Source: Lutibacter sp. A64 (GTDB taxonomy: Bacteria > Bacteroidota > Bacteroidia > Flavobacteriales > Flavobacteriaceae). From it: a stretch of DNA of 64,000 bases. The position numbers and the translations under genes were made by a program. The notes below the pieces were generated by a model. That model made no database searches, was not told the origin of the DNA, and saw nothing but the letters and a program-made list of their open reading frames with translations. The stretch covers positions 963,001 through 1,027,000 of the forward strand of contig NZ_CP092487.1 of assembly GCF_022429565.1 (NCBI RefSeq). The letters are read 5' to 3'. Below are positions 42,123-50,247 of this stretch, one piece after another; within the stretch, counting starts at the first letter, position 1; every line of letters starts with the position of its first letter.

Positions 42123-43328
42123 ATGTTTAAAAATAAACCATCTCAATTAGAATTTATTGCCTTAATGGCTTCATTAATGTCTGTTGTAGCATTAGCTATA
42201 GATGGCCTACTCCCTGCTTTAGACATAATTGGTCAATCTGTTGGTTCTGAATCTAATAGCGATAATCAGTTGTTGATTATAATGATTTTTTTAGGGCTTG
42301 GTATTGGTCCTTTATTATTCGGTCCTATTTCTGATGCAATTGGTAGAAAACCAGTGGTTTATGTTGGTTTTTTAGTATTTGTTTTAGCTAGTTTTTTATG
42401 TATACATGCACAATCTATTGAAGTAATGATTGTTGGTAGAATTCTTCAAGGAATTGGTCTTTCAGCTCCAAGAACTATTAGTATTGCAATAGTTAGAGAT
42501 ACTTTTAATGGAGATTATATGGCAAGAATTATGTCGTTTATTACAGTGATGTTTTTGCTAGTTCCAACTATTGCTCCTGCTTTAGGAAAATTAGTGTTAG
42601 AAATGTATAATTGGCAAGCCATATTTTATTTTCAATTAATAATTGTTGTACTGGTTTCTATTTGGTTTTGGTTGCGTCAACCAGAAACATTGCATCCAGA
42701 GTATCGCGTAAAATTCACAAAAACTTTAGCTATTGATGGAGCAAAAGAATTATTTAAATACAAACAAACAATTGGATATACAGTGATTTCTGGTTTTATT
42801 ACGGGTTCATTTATGGTATATTTAAGTACTGCTCAACAAATCTTTCAACATCAATATAATTTAGAGCATGAATTTCCATTTATATTTGCAGGTTTAGCAA
42901 TATCAATGGGTGCTGCAAGCCTTTCTAATGGTTCTGTTGTTATAAAATTTGGAATGAAACGCTTAGCGACTGCTGCTTTATACACTTTTTTTGGAGTTTC
43001 ATTAACCTATGTTTTGTTGTTTTTTAATAGTGAAAATCCAAATATTGAAATTTTGCTAGTATTTTTTGCATTTCAATTTTTTTCTATCGGATTTCTTTTT
43101 GGAAATTTAAGAGCTTTAGCAATGCAACCTATTGCACATATTGCAGGTATTGGTGCGGCATTAACAGGATTTATCTCAACTTTAATGGCAGTTCCAATAA
43201 GTACATTAATTGGTCGTTATGTTGAAACTACTGCTCTACCTCTATTTATTGGTTTTTGTATTTGTAGTTTTTTAGCAATTTTAATAACTTTTTATCTAAA
43301 GTTTAGTTCCAATAAAAATATAAACTAA
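42123..43328 (+). CDS. MFS multidrug transporter, Bcr/CflA type
   Basis: The 401-residue protein (ATG 42123, MFKNKPSQLEFIALMAS) has twelve membrane segments. Motifs include DGLLPALDIIG in helix 1 and GPISDAIGRKPVVYVGF, the MFS motif A between helices 2 and 3; then RILQGIGLSAPRTISIAIVRD, motif B/C of the DHA1 Bcr/CflA group. It is a proton-driven drug or metabolite exporter. TACATTTG (42111-42118) ends only 4 bp before this ATG, so if it is the -7 box the mRNA would be leaderless or start at a later codon. Confidence 0.85.
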   Translation: MFKNKPSQLEFIALMASLMSVVALAIDGLLPALDIIGQSVGSESNSDNQLLIIMIFLGLGIGPLLFGPISDAIGRKPVVYVGFLVFVLASFLCIHAQSIEVMIVGRILQGIGLSAPRTISIAIVRDTFNGDYMARIMSFITVMFLLVPTIAPALGKLVLEMYNWQAIFYFQLIIVVLVSIWFWLRQPETLHPEYRVKFTKTLAIDGAKELFKYKQTIGYTVISGFITGSFMVYLSTAQQIFQHQYNLEHEFPFIFAGLAISMGAASLSNGSVVIKFGMKRLATAALYTFFGVSLTYVLLFFNSENPNIEILLVFFAFQFFSIGFLFGNLRALAMQPIAHIAGIGAALTGFISTLMAVPISTLIGRYVETTALPLFIGFCICSFLAILITFYLKFSSNKNIN

Positions 43329-43393
43329 ACACTTTGTTTAATTAGATTTTTAAAGTAAATTTTGTACTTTTAATTGTATAAAATAGCACGATT

Positions 43394-43687
43394 ATGAAAA
43401 AGTCTTTTAACGAAATAGTCAATCAAGAAGTACCCGTATTAGTAGATTTTTATGCAGATTGGTGTGGCCCTTGTAAATCAATGGCTCCAGTTTTAAAACA
43501 GTTGAAAAGCGAATTAAAAGATACTGTAAAAATTATAAAAATAAACGTAGATACAAATCAGTCGTTGGCTGCAAAATACCAGGTTCAAGGTGTTCCTACA
43601 TTTATGGTTTTTAAAAATGGAAAACAAACTTGGCGACAATCAGGAATGCAATCTATTACACAGTTAAAACAAGTATTGAGCGTATAA
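43394..43687 (+). CDS. trxA: thioredoxin
   Basis: The 97-residue cytoplasmic protein is a complete thioredoxin fold: VLVDFYADWCGPCKSMAPVL with the WCGPC active site, VDTNQSLAAKYQVQGVPTFM with the cis-Pro, and FKNGK. It has no signal peptide, unlike the truncated gene at the left edge of the window. It reduces disulfides with electrons from thioredoxin reductase. Monocistronic, ending in the hairpin at 43744. Confidence 0.92.
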   Translation: MKKSFNEIVNQEVPVLVDFYADWCGPCKSMAPVLKQLKSELKDTVKIIKINVDTNQSLAAKYQVQGVPTFMVFKNGKQTWRQSGMQSITQLKQVLSV

Positions 43688-43743
43688 AAAGGTTTGTAGA
43701 AACTTCTAAATAGTCCATACAATACCTCTTTAAAGCAAAAAAA

Positions 43744-43766
43744 CGATGCTACATAATGTAACATCG
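43744..43766. terminator. hairpin between convergent genes
   Basis: CGATGCTACAT pairs with ATGTAACATCG with one internal mismatch and a one-base loop region, flanked by A-run and T/A-run. It can serve thioredoxin and the lipoprotein gene. Confidence 0.65.
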
Positions 43767-43789
43767 CTTAAAAAAGAACAGTATTCAAA

Positions 43790-44668
43790 TTATCTTGTCA
43801 CTGTTCCCGTTGGGAAATTTAAATTTTGTCCCATATCATACGTTACGTGATCCAATGCATCCGAAGGAATGTTTCCAACCAAAGGCTTTAATAAAAACGG
43901 GCTTGCACTATTATCTGGCGAAGGTTCAATTGAAATAACTGCAACTCCTGCTGCTAAGTCCGTTGGAAATAGTAATCCGCTTGGAGCATTCAATAAAAAG
44001 TCTTCCCCTGGAAAATCAGGACCCGCATTTACACCGCTATATCCATTAAAATCATCAGCAACATTCACCGCTGTAAATGTTCCTGTAGAAACAGGTGTTC
44101 CATCTATAACAGCCCATCCTTCATAATTCCAACCAGCTGGTAATACTGGTAAATCCAATCCAACTGCAGGAGAACCCGATGCTAAACTTAAAAACCATAG
44201 ACCACTATTTTCATTGGTATCTAAATCATCTGTAGGTGTTGCTAAAATATAGCTTCCTGCTGCTGTAGTATAATCATTTCCTAAAGCTGCCGCATGTGAT
44301 ATACTTAAGCTTCCAGAATTACCACTAAAATCACCTGCTAAAATATGAACCGCACTTGGAGCAGGATCATCACCTACTGAAGGTTCAATAGTTAAAATAA
44401 AGGTTGATGCCTCAGATAACTCATTTTCATCTAATGTAAAAGAGTCTTGTGAAAGCGTTCCAGAAGCGTCTACAGAAAATCTTCCTGTTGAAACGGGTGA
44501 TCCATCAACAATAATCCAACCTTCATATACATAATCACTTCCTAAATCTTCTAAGCCTGAAATATTCAAACTTAAATCATTGTAATTGGTGGTGTCATCA
44601 TTATCATCACAAGATGCAAAAGCTAACCCCAACGCTAGTAAACTAAATAATACTTTAATTTTTGCCAT
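43790..44668 (-). CDS. lipoprotein with two duplicated anti-sigma-K-like beta domains
   Basis: From ATG 44668 (MAKIKVLFSLL) the 292-residue precursor has a lipobox (LAFASC) and an Asp-rich linker. Two related domains each begin YEGWxxxDGxPVSTGxF (YEGWIIVDGSPVSTGRF; YEGWAVIDGTPVSTGTF) and later have ILTIEPS / VISIEPS. The pattern recalls the beta-domain of RskA-type anti-sigma factors, but no membrane helix or sigma-binding part exists. The true role is unknown; surface display is likely. Its promoter region carries a Crp-type palindrome. Confidence 0.65.
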   Translation of the reverse strand: MAKIKVLFSLLALGLAFASCDDNDDTTNYNDLSLNISGLEDLGSDYVYEGWIIVDGSPVSTGRFSVDASGTLSQDSFTLDENELSEASTFILTIEPSVGDDPAPSAVHILAGDFSGNSGSLSISHAAALGNDYTTAAGSYILATPTDDLDTNENSGLWFLSLASGSPAVGLDLPVLPAGWNYEGWAVIDGTPVSTGTFTAVNVADDFNGYSGVNAGPDFPGEDFLLNAPSGLLFPTDLAAGVAVISIEPSPDNSASPFLLKPLVGNIPSDALDHVTYDMGQNLNFPTGTVTR

Positions 44669-44695
44669 ATCTAATATTTTTAAATTGTTATATGA

Positions 44696-44703
44696 CAAAT
44701 GTA
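44696..44703 (-). promoter_or_regulatory. TACATTTG -7 box of the lipoprotein gene
   Basis: Perfect TAnnTTTG on the minus strand, 28 bp before the ATG at 44668. The palindrome at 44725-44740 lies 21 bp upstream. Confidence 0.55.
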
Positions 44704-44724
44704 TTTTACTTTTAAGGTTTAAAA

Positions 44725-44740
44725 TGTTAGCTAGCTAACA
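44725..44740. promoter_or_regulatory. Crp/Fnr-type palindrome TGTTAGCTAGCTAACA
   Basis: Perfect 16-bp palindrome with 5-6-5 geometry (TGTTA-N6-TAACA), directly after the stop of the Crp/Fnr-type gene and upstream of the -7 box of the lipoprotein gene. Position and symmetry suit an activator site for that regulator. Confidence 0.5.
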
Positions 44741-45412
44741 CTAAGCCGTTTTTTTTAAAAAAAGTAGTTGTTTTCCTTTAAAATCTATCACGCCTTCTTC
44801 TTTTAACTCATTCATTAATAAGTTTAATGTAGGTCTTGAAGTTCCTAATAAGTTAGCAATATCCTTTTGGGTATACGGATGTTCAGCTTTCATTTTCCCT
44901 GTTTTTTCACAGCAAATTCCATAATCTTCACACAGTTCATCTAAGAAATCTAACAACCTAGTTTTAGCATCTTTAAACAATAACAATTGCAAACGACGTT
45001 CTAATTTTTGTATTCTAAAACTAATGAATTTATAAATTTTTAATGTAAACGTTTGATTGTCTTTCATTAAATCGTGTAGTGTATCAACACCTATAGGACA
45101 AATAGTTGTTTTATTATCAATAGATTGCGCAAACTCATTGCGTTTATCTTCACCTAAAATAGCCTTTTCACCAAATAGTTCGCCTTTGCATAAAATTGCT
45201 TTTACAACTTCGTTCCCGTCTTTAGTATAATAACCTAGCTTTACCTTTCCTTTATCAATTAAATAGACGGTTGAAGAAGCATCTTCTTCAAAATAGATAT
45301 AGTCATTCTTAGGATAACCGTTAAAATTATGAGCATCTTTATAATCAGCATATTTATGTGGACATAAAATTTTGAAAAGGTTTACGTTTTCTAAGAACCA
45401 AAGTTTACTCAT
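44741..45412 (-). CDS. Crp/Fnr-family transcriptional regulator
   Basis: The 223-residue protein has a cyclic nucleotide-binding-like beta-roll (about 20-125: IYFEEDASSTVYLIDKGKVK, GELFGEKAILG). A dimer helix follows, then a winged helix (about 165-215: YTQKDIANLLGTSRPTLNLL, MNELKEEGVIDFKG). Cysteines in the first (C14) and later (CEDYGICCEKTG) segments could hold a redox or Fe-S function as in Fnr, but no clear Fe-S spacing is seen. It probably controls the adjacent lipoprotein gene through the palindrome at 44725. Confidence 0.85.
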   Translation of the reverse strand: MSKLWFLENVNLFKILCPHKYADYKDAHNFNGYPKNDYIYFEEDASSTVYLIDKGKVKLGYYTKDGNEVVKAILCKGELFGEKAILGEDKRNEFAQSIDNKTTICPIGVDTLHDLMKDNQTFTLKIYKFISFRIQKLERRLQLLLFKDAKTRLLDFLDELCEDYGICCEKTGKMKAEHPYTQKDIANLLGTSRPTLNLLMNELKEEGVIDFKGKQLLFLKKTA

Positions 45413-45515
45413 AACTACAATTTAAAAGTTTAATAAATTGTCGAGATTTAAATTGAAAACTTACAAAAAGCCTTAAAATAGTAGGGTTTCAGCTATTTAC
45501 AAGTGATATTTTCAA

Positions 45516-45698
45516 CTATTGTTCAATATTTAAAATATGTAGTGCTACCAATTCTGAATGATTAAATACAGGATTTATTTCAATAGGATTGCAGCAAATT
45601 TCGCAATCTTCAATATAAGTTTGGTTGCTTACTGAAGTATCAAATAACATAGAAATTTCTTTCCAACAATACGGACATTGAAAAAAGTGTTCTTTCAT
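45516..45698 (-). CDS. CPXCG-motif small zinc-ribbon protein
   Basis: The 60-residue protein has two Cys pairs, CPYC (8-11) and CEIC(C) (33-37), as in the CPXCG-motif cysteine-rich family. The fold is a small zinc ribbon. The role is unknown. It sits 11 bp downstream of the TauE/SafE exporter gene and may be co-transcribed. Confidence 0.75.
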   Translation of the reverse strand: MKEHFFQCPYCWKEISMLFDTSVSNQTYIEDCEICCNPIEINPVFNHSELVALHILNIEQ

Positions 45699-45709
45699 AC
45701 AAATAAATT

Positions 45710-46477
45710 TTATTTAAATAATAAAACCAATGCTCCAATAGCCGTAACTATTATAATAAATTTACGGTAAGCATCATTATTAATTAATTTTACTAATTTA
45801 ATTCCCAAGAAAAAACCAATAAGTATTGCCGGTATTAATACTACATTTATGGTTAAAGTTTCAACAGAAATTGTTTTCCAAACAAAGATATGAAAGGGTA
45901 ATTTAAATATATTAATTATAAAAAATAGCCAAGCTGCTGTACCAATAAATTCATTTTTTGGAAAACGCATTGCTAAAAAATAAATATTTGAAAATGCTCC
46001 GGCTAAATTACCTATCATAGATGTAAATCCGGATAAAAGTCCCATAGTGTTAGAAAAAATACGGGTATTTGGAACCGCTGTAGATTTACGCTTTTCCATA
46101 ATAATCATAAAAATTACAATCCCCAATATTAAAATTGCCATAATGCGTTTAAATACTTCGTCTGAAATATCATTACCAAACCACACGCCTATTAACACAC
46201 CTATAACCATTGTTGGCATTAATTTGACCAAGTAGTTCCATTGGGTATATTTGTTGTAATAGATAACAGCCATAAAATCTGCAAATAACATCATTGGAAT
46301 TAATGCTCCTGTAGAAGATTTTCCTCCAAAAACAATAGCCATTAAGGTTACAATTACAACTCCAACACCTTTAATTCCAGCTTTACTAGTTCCTAATAAA
46401 AATGCTGCTAAAAATGAAAAAAACCAACTAACTGGTGTTAATTGGTGTGCGTTTATTAATTCTAGTATGTTTTCCAC
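45710..46477 (-). CDS. TauE/SafE-family sulfite/organic anion exporter
   Basis: The 255-residue protein has about eight membrane helices with the family's repeated segments: FLAAFLLGTSKAGIKGVGVV and LLSGFTSMIGNLAGAFSNIY, each with a Gly-rich bend. Such proteins export sulfite or sulfoacetate. The sequence gives no further hint at substrate. Confidence 0.85.
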   Translation of the reverse strand: MENILELINAHQLTPVSWFFSFLAAFLLGTSKAGIKGVGVVIVTLMAIVFGGKSSTGALIPMMLFADFMAVIYYNKYTQWNYLVKLMPTMVIGVLIGVWFGNDISDEVFKRIMAILILGIVIFMIIMEKRKSTAVPNTRIFSNTMGLLSGFTSMIGNLAGAFSNIYFLAMRFPKNEFIGTAAWLFFIINIFKLPFHIFVWKTISVETLTINVVLIPAILIGFFLGIKLVKLINNDAYRKFIIIVTAIGALVLLFK

Positions 46478-46501
46478 AAATCTTATTCTTCAAATAAATA
46501 C

Positions 46502-46545
46502 GACTGCTTAAAAAGTTCTAAAAATAGATTACTTTTTAGACAGTC
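46502..46545 (-). terminator. hairpin after the OmpA-like gene
   Basis: GACTGCTTAAAAAGT (46502-46516) pairs with ACTTTTTAGACAGTC with one mismatch. It lies between the OmpA-like stop and the TauE/SafE start. Confidence 0.65.
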
Positions 46546-46564
46546 GCTTTAAATATAATTATTA

Positions 46565-47272
46565 TTAGTTTCCAGCTTCTTTTTCTGCGTCAGCTTTCAT
46601 TTTATCATTAGGTATAATTCCAATGTTTACCCTTCTGTTTTTAGAACGACCTTCTTCTGTAGTATTATCAGCTATTGGTTGTTCTTCTCCAAACCATTTT
46701 GTTGTAAATCTTGAAGCACTTAAACCTTTATTAGTGAAAAAATTTGTTACAGCATAAGCTCTATTTTTAGAAAGCGTCATATTATAAGCATCTGCACCAG
46801 TACTATCTGTATGTCCTACAACTAATACATTTGTATCTGGATATTCCACTAAAATACCAGCTAATTTATTTAATAAAGTTTCTGAATCATTATTGATATT
46901 GTATTTATTAGTATCAAAATAAACACCACTATTTTCATCAAAAGTAACTACAATTCCATCATCTACACGTTCTACCACTGCTCCAGGAATTTCTTCTTCT
47001 ATTTGTTGGGCTTGTTTATCCATTTTTTTACCGATAAGTACACCAGCACCACCACCTACTACTCCACCAATAACGGCTCCTAATTCAGCACCATCACCTT
47101 TTGTTCCTACATTATTACCAATAATAGCACCTAAAAGAGCACCACCAGCAGCACCAATTGCACCACCTTTTTGAGTATTACTTGCGTTTTTTGTAGCCTC
47201 ACAACTACTAATGTTTAATGCTAGTAGTACGGCTAATATTCCAAATCCTATTTTTTTAAATATTGTTGTCAT
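46565..47272 (-). CDS. OmpA-family lipoprotein with glycine zipper
   Basis: The 235-residue precursor has a lipobox (ALNISSC, Cys24). A Gly-zipper membrane segment follows (GGAIGAAGGALLGAIIG, GAVIGGVVGGGAGVLIGKKM). The C-terminal OmpA domain (about 115-220) has VVGHTDSTGADAYN and the peptidoglycan-binding signature LSKNRAYAVTNFF... NRRVNIGI. It anchors the outer membrane to peptidoglycan. Its ATG overlaps the lipocalin-like gene stop by one base, so the two are translationally coupled. Confidence 0.88.
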   Translation of the reverse strand: MTTIFKKIGFGILAVLLALNISSCEATKNASNTQKGGAIGAAGGALLGAIIGNNVGTKGDGAELGAVIGGVVGGGAGVLIGKKMDKQAQQIEEEIPGAVVERVDDGIVVTFDENSGVYFDTNKYNINNDSETLLNKLAGILVEYPDTNVLVVGHTDSTGADAYNMTLSKNRAYAVTNFFTNKGLSASRFTTKWFGEEQPIADNTTEEGRSKNRRVNIGIIPNDKMKADAEKEAGN

Positions 47273-47751
47273 TATTCGTTATTTTTTATAAAATTCATAT
47301 AAATATTAAAAGGTTTACCTTCTAATAAAACTGTTTGTTCCCATTGCATATTTGTATCAGACAATTGTGTTAAATTTAATCTAAAACCTTTATTATCTAC
47401 AGATTTGTTTTTAGCATCTGTTGGTTTTAATAAAAAATTATACAATCCTGTTTCTTCATCAACTTCTTGTATTGTAAACACAAAATTACGGTCACCTATT
47501 ACACAGTCTCCATTGTTAATTGTATAAATACCTGTATTGTTATTTGGTATAAATCTCCACGAGCTTCCTTCAAAACATTCTGTTGGTGCATCATTTAATA
47601 AAGTAACATTAAATGTACCAGATTCGCTATAAGAAATATCGTTTAAAGTCCAATAGCCTTTAATTACTTTTTTTGATTGAATAACTGTTTTTGATGTACC
47701 ACAAGATAAAATTGTGCACGCAAAAAGAGTTAGCATTAATAGTTTTTTCAT
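47272..47751 (-). CDS. lipocalin-like lipoprotein
   Basis: The 159-residue precursor has a lipobox (CTILSC, Cys17). A beta-rich domain starts IKGYWTLNDISYSESG, with a paired Cys (CFEGSSW near 57; GDCVIG near 78) and FVFTIQEVDEETGLYNFLLK. This is the 'lipocalin family protein' often placed before OmpA-like genes in Flavobacteriaceae. It is probably in one operon with the OmpA-like protein. Confidence 0.75.
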   Translation of the reverse strand: MKKLLMLTLFACTILSCGTSKTVIQSKKVIKGYWTLNDISYSESGTFNVTLLNDAPTECFEGSSWRFIPNNNTGIYTINNGDCVIGDRNFVFTIQEVDEETGLYNFLLKPTDAKNKSVDNKGFRLNLTQLSDTNMQWEQTVLLEGKPFNIYMNFIKNNE

Positions 47752-47900
47752 TTTTTTAGCATTTAATTATTTTTAAATAAAATTGTTTTTTTAATATATG
47801 AATATTAAAGTTCAAAAGTATAAAAAAAAGAATGATTGGCTATAAATATTTTTAGTGTTTTATATAGTTAATTATTTTATTGAAAATGTATATTTACGCT

Positions 47901-48593
47901 ATGAAAGTTGAAGTTCTTTTTGAAGATAATTATTTAGTAATTGTAAATAAGCCCAACAATGTTTTAGTGCATAATTCTTATTATGCCAGAAATATAAAAG
48001 ATGCCACTTTATTACATTTATTAAAGGAGCAATTAAACATTGTATTGTACCCTATTCATAGGTTAGATAGAAAAACTTCGGGAGTATTGGTTTTAGCAAA
48101 ACAAAAAGAACATGTAGCTCAATTTCAAGAATTATTTAATTCTAATACTATTAAAAAAAGCTATTTAGCAATTGTGCGTGGTTTTGTTGAAGAAAAGTTA
48201 GAAATAACAACACCTGTTAAAAACCCCGATACAAAAGTTTATAAAGATGCAGCTACTAGCTGTAAACCCATTGAAACAATTGAATTGGATATTGCTGTTC
48301 ATCCATATAAATTTTCTAGATATAGTTTGGTTGAATTAATTCCTAAAACTGGTAGAATGCATCAGCTTAGAATTCATATGAATAAAATTAGTAGACCAAT
48401 TGTTGGAGATTATAAATATGGCGATAGATTTCACAATAGAATGTTTGAAAATGAATTTGCGTGCAAAAATATATTTCTACATGCAAATTCAATTCAATTT
48501 AAACATCCTGTTTTAGAAACGACTATTTCTGTTAATGCGACATTACCAGATGATTGGAATAAAATTATTGAATTATTTAATTGGAAAAATTAA
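47901..48593 (+). CDS. RluA/TruC-family pseudouridine synthase
   Basis: The 230-residue protein (ATG 47901, MKVEVLFEDNYLVIVNKPNN) has the catalytic motif HRLDRKTSGVLVLAK, with the nucleophilic Asp in RLDRKTSG. GRMHQLRIHMNKISRPIVGD follows. The length and absence of an S4 domain fit TruC (tRNA U65). An in-frame ATG 5 codons upstream (47886) is also possible. It isomerises a uridine in tRNA or rRNA. Confidence 0.87.
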   Translation: MKVEVLFEDNYLVIVNKPNNVLVHNSYYARNIKDATLLHLLKEQLNIVLYPIHRLDRKTSGVLVLAKQKEHVAQFQELFNSNTIKKSYLAIVRGFVEEKLEITTPVKNPDTKVYKDAATSCKPIETIELDIAVHPYKFSRYSLVELIPKTGRMHQLRIHMNKISRPIVGDYKYGDRFHNRMFENEFACKNIFLHANSIQFKHPVLETTISVNATLPDDWNKIIELFNWKN

Positions 48594-48614
48594 TTTATAA
48601 AAACTACCACTCTA

Positions 48615-49058
48615 TTAGTTAGATAACATATGGTGTTTTTTATTGTTTTTCATAATTAATAATACCAACTCATAAATTTGTTCTTTAATAAATCTAAAGT
48701 TTTGGATGTAATTAGTTACTTCAACTTCTATTAATTCGTGATTATTTCTAAAATTAGCTTCTCTTTTTAAATATATATTTTCTAATAGAAGCGATAAATT
48801 AACATTATGATCATCAATAGAAATTAATAAATCGTCACCTAAAATACTTTCGTGATCAATTCCTTTAAGCAGTAATTTAGCTTTATTAAAATTGTCAGAT
48901 TCACACAATTCAATAATATGCTCAGCGAGTAATTCTTTTAAAAATTGTTGTTCAATTTTAATAAATTCAATTTCCGCAACCCAATCTTGTGTTTTTTTAT
49001 ACAAATCTTCTATGCTTGTACAAGGTGCTTTTGACTTTTGAGGGATGGTACTTTTCAT
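48615..49058 (-). CDS. hypothetical helical protein
   Basis: The 147-residue protein is largely helical: TSIEDLYKKTQDWVAEIEFI, EQQFLKELLAEHIIELCESD, NYIQNFRFIKEQIYELVLLI. No signal peptide, membrane segment or catalytic motif is seen. It resembles many short flavobacterial proteins of unknown role but I do not recognise the family. It converges with the pseudouridine synthase gene. Confidence 0.6.
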   Translation of the reverse strand: MKSTIPQKSKAPCTSIEDLYKKTQDWVAEIEFIKIEQQFLKELLAEHIIELCESDNFNKAKLLLKGIDHESILGDDLLISIDDHNVNLSLLLENIYLKREANFRNNHELIEVEVTNYIQNFRFIKEQIYELVLLIMKNNKKHHMLSN

Positions 49059-49420
49059 ATTATATGTTTTTATGGTTAAACTTATTTTTTATTTTCTATT
49101 CATTGGATGTTTTAAATTTTGTAGTTAAAAGTATTTATTGAATAATCTTATTAAAGAAAATTTATGGTACTATTTTCTTTAGTGTGAATTAAATTAAACA
49201 CTTAATTTCTTTGAATTAAAGTGAACTTTAAAAGCTATTTTTTTATATACTAACATTATAATAACAACAATTTATGATAAATTTAAAACTTAAAATAGAG
49301 TATTTGTATGATTATTATCAGCTTTAATTGAATTTTTGATTAAATTTTATTCTAAATAAGTAGTTTTATTCCAAATAGTTAGCGAAAGTTAAGCGTTTCT
49401 ATATACAATTATAAAAACAC
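49059..49420. other. intergenic region, nothing clear
   Basis: AT-rich 362 bp between two minus-strand genes. No reading frame, inverted repeat or promoter box of note was found. Confidence 0.3.
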
Positions 49421-49921
49421 TTAAAAGCTTCGCTGCATTCTTCTTCTTTTTCCATTGCCATTCCCCATTCCATTTGAATGTTCTTCATTGTAATGATTTT
49501 GAAACCAATCTGGTTTTTCTAATTCATTATTAAAAACATAAGTAGCTATTTTTACCATTTCTTCTTTTTTAAATGGCATTTTAGGCATTACATTAAAATT
49601 TTGTATAGCTCCAAACATTAGTGCATTATCATCTGTTGGATTAAGTGTCCAATTTGTAAATGCAGCAACAAATTCTTTTTCTGAAGCATAAGACATTTTA
49701 TATCTTTTTTTTATTGCAACCATAGGTGGTGCAATTATATCGTTATGTGATTTTGAATTAATTGAATGACAAGCATAACAGTGTTGTTGTAATAATTTAT
49801 AGCCTTCACTAGTACTTGATTGTATAGCTACGGTTTTAACTAAATTTTTATTGTTTTTGTTATTTGAGCAAGCAGTTAAAATAGCAAAAGTAAAAATTAG
49901 TGAAAATTTTAATACTTTCAT
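49421..49921 (-). CDS. cytochrome c-like lipoprotein (short paralogue)
   Basis: The 166-residue precursor has a lipobox (AILTAC, Cys18) and one CxxCH haem site (CYACH, near 48). APPMVAIKKRYKM and NVMPKMPFKKEEM follow, supplying the likely axial Met. It matches the N-terminal half of the protein at 1962-2750 (SEGYKLLQQHCYACH; ALMFGAIQNFNVMPK), without that protein's C-terminal extension. Its own tail is basic and Gly/Asn/Arg-rich. It is probably a periplasmic electron carrier; no redox partner gene is beside it. Confidence 0.8.
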   Translation of the reverse strand: MKVLKFSLIFTFAILTACSNNKNNKNLVKTVAIQSSTSEGYKLLQQHCYACHSINSKSHNDIIAPPMVAIKKRYKMSYASEKEFVAAFTNWTLNPTDDNALMFGAIQNFNVMPKMPFKKEEMVKIATYVFNNELEKPDWFQNHYNEEHSNGMGNGNGKRRRMQRSF

Positions 49922-50201
49922 TTTCTTAATTTAGAAATCTAAACAAAGTTCAACCTTAAATTTAAATAAAAGAGTGACTTAAGTTGCTTATTTAATTAAA
50001 ATAACACTTTAAACACTGATTATCAAGCTTATAAAAATTTAAAATATTTTAAATGAATAAAAAATCGTTTTTTTAATTATATTAATAGTTGAAGCTGAAA
50101 TATTATTTTAGAATCTTATATTACTGATAATCAATTGATAAATATCTAACATTAAAGATTCCTTTATTTTTATATAAAAGAATATTATTGATAAAAAAAA
50201 C

Positions 50202-50220
50202 GCTTTCAAAAATTGAAAGC
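50202..50220 (-). terminator. terminator after typA
   Basis: GCTTTCAA/TTGAAAGC with a 3-nt loop, followed on the minus strand by GTTTTTTTT (50193-50201). Confidence 0.85.
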
Positions 50221-50247
50221 ATTTTAAATATTTTAAAAAAAGGATGT

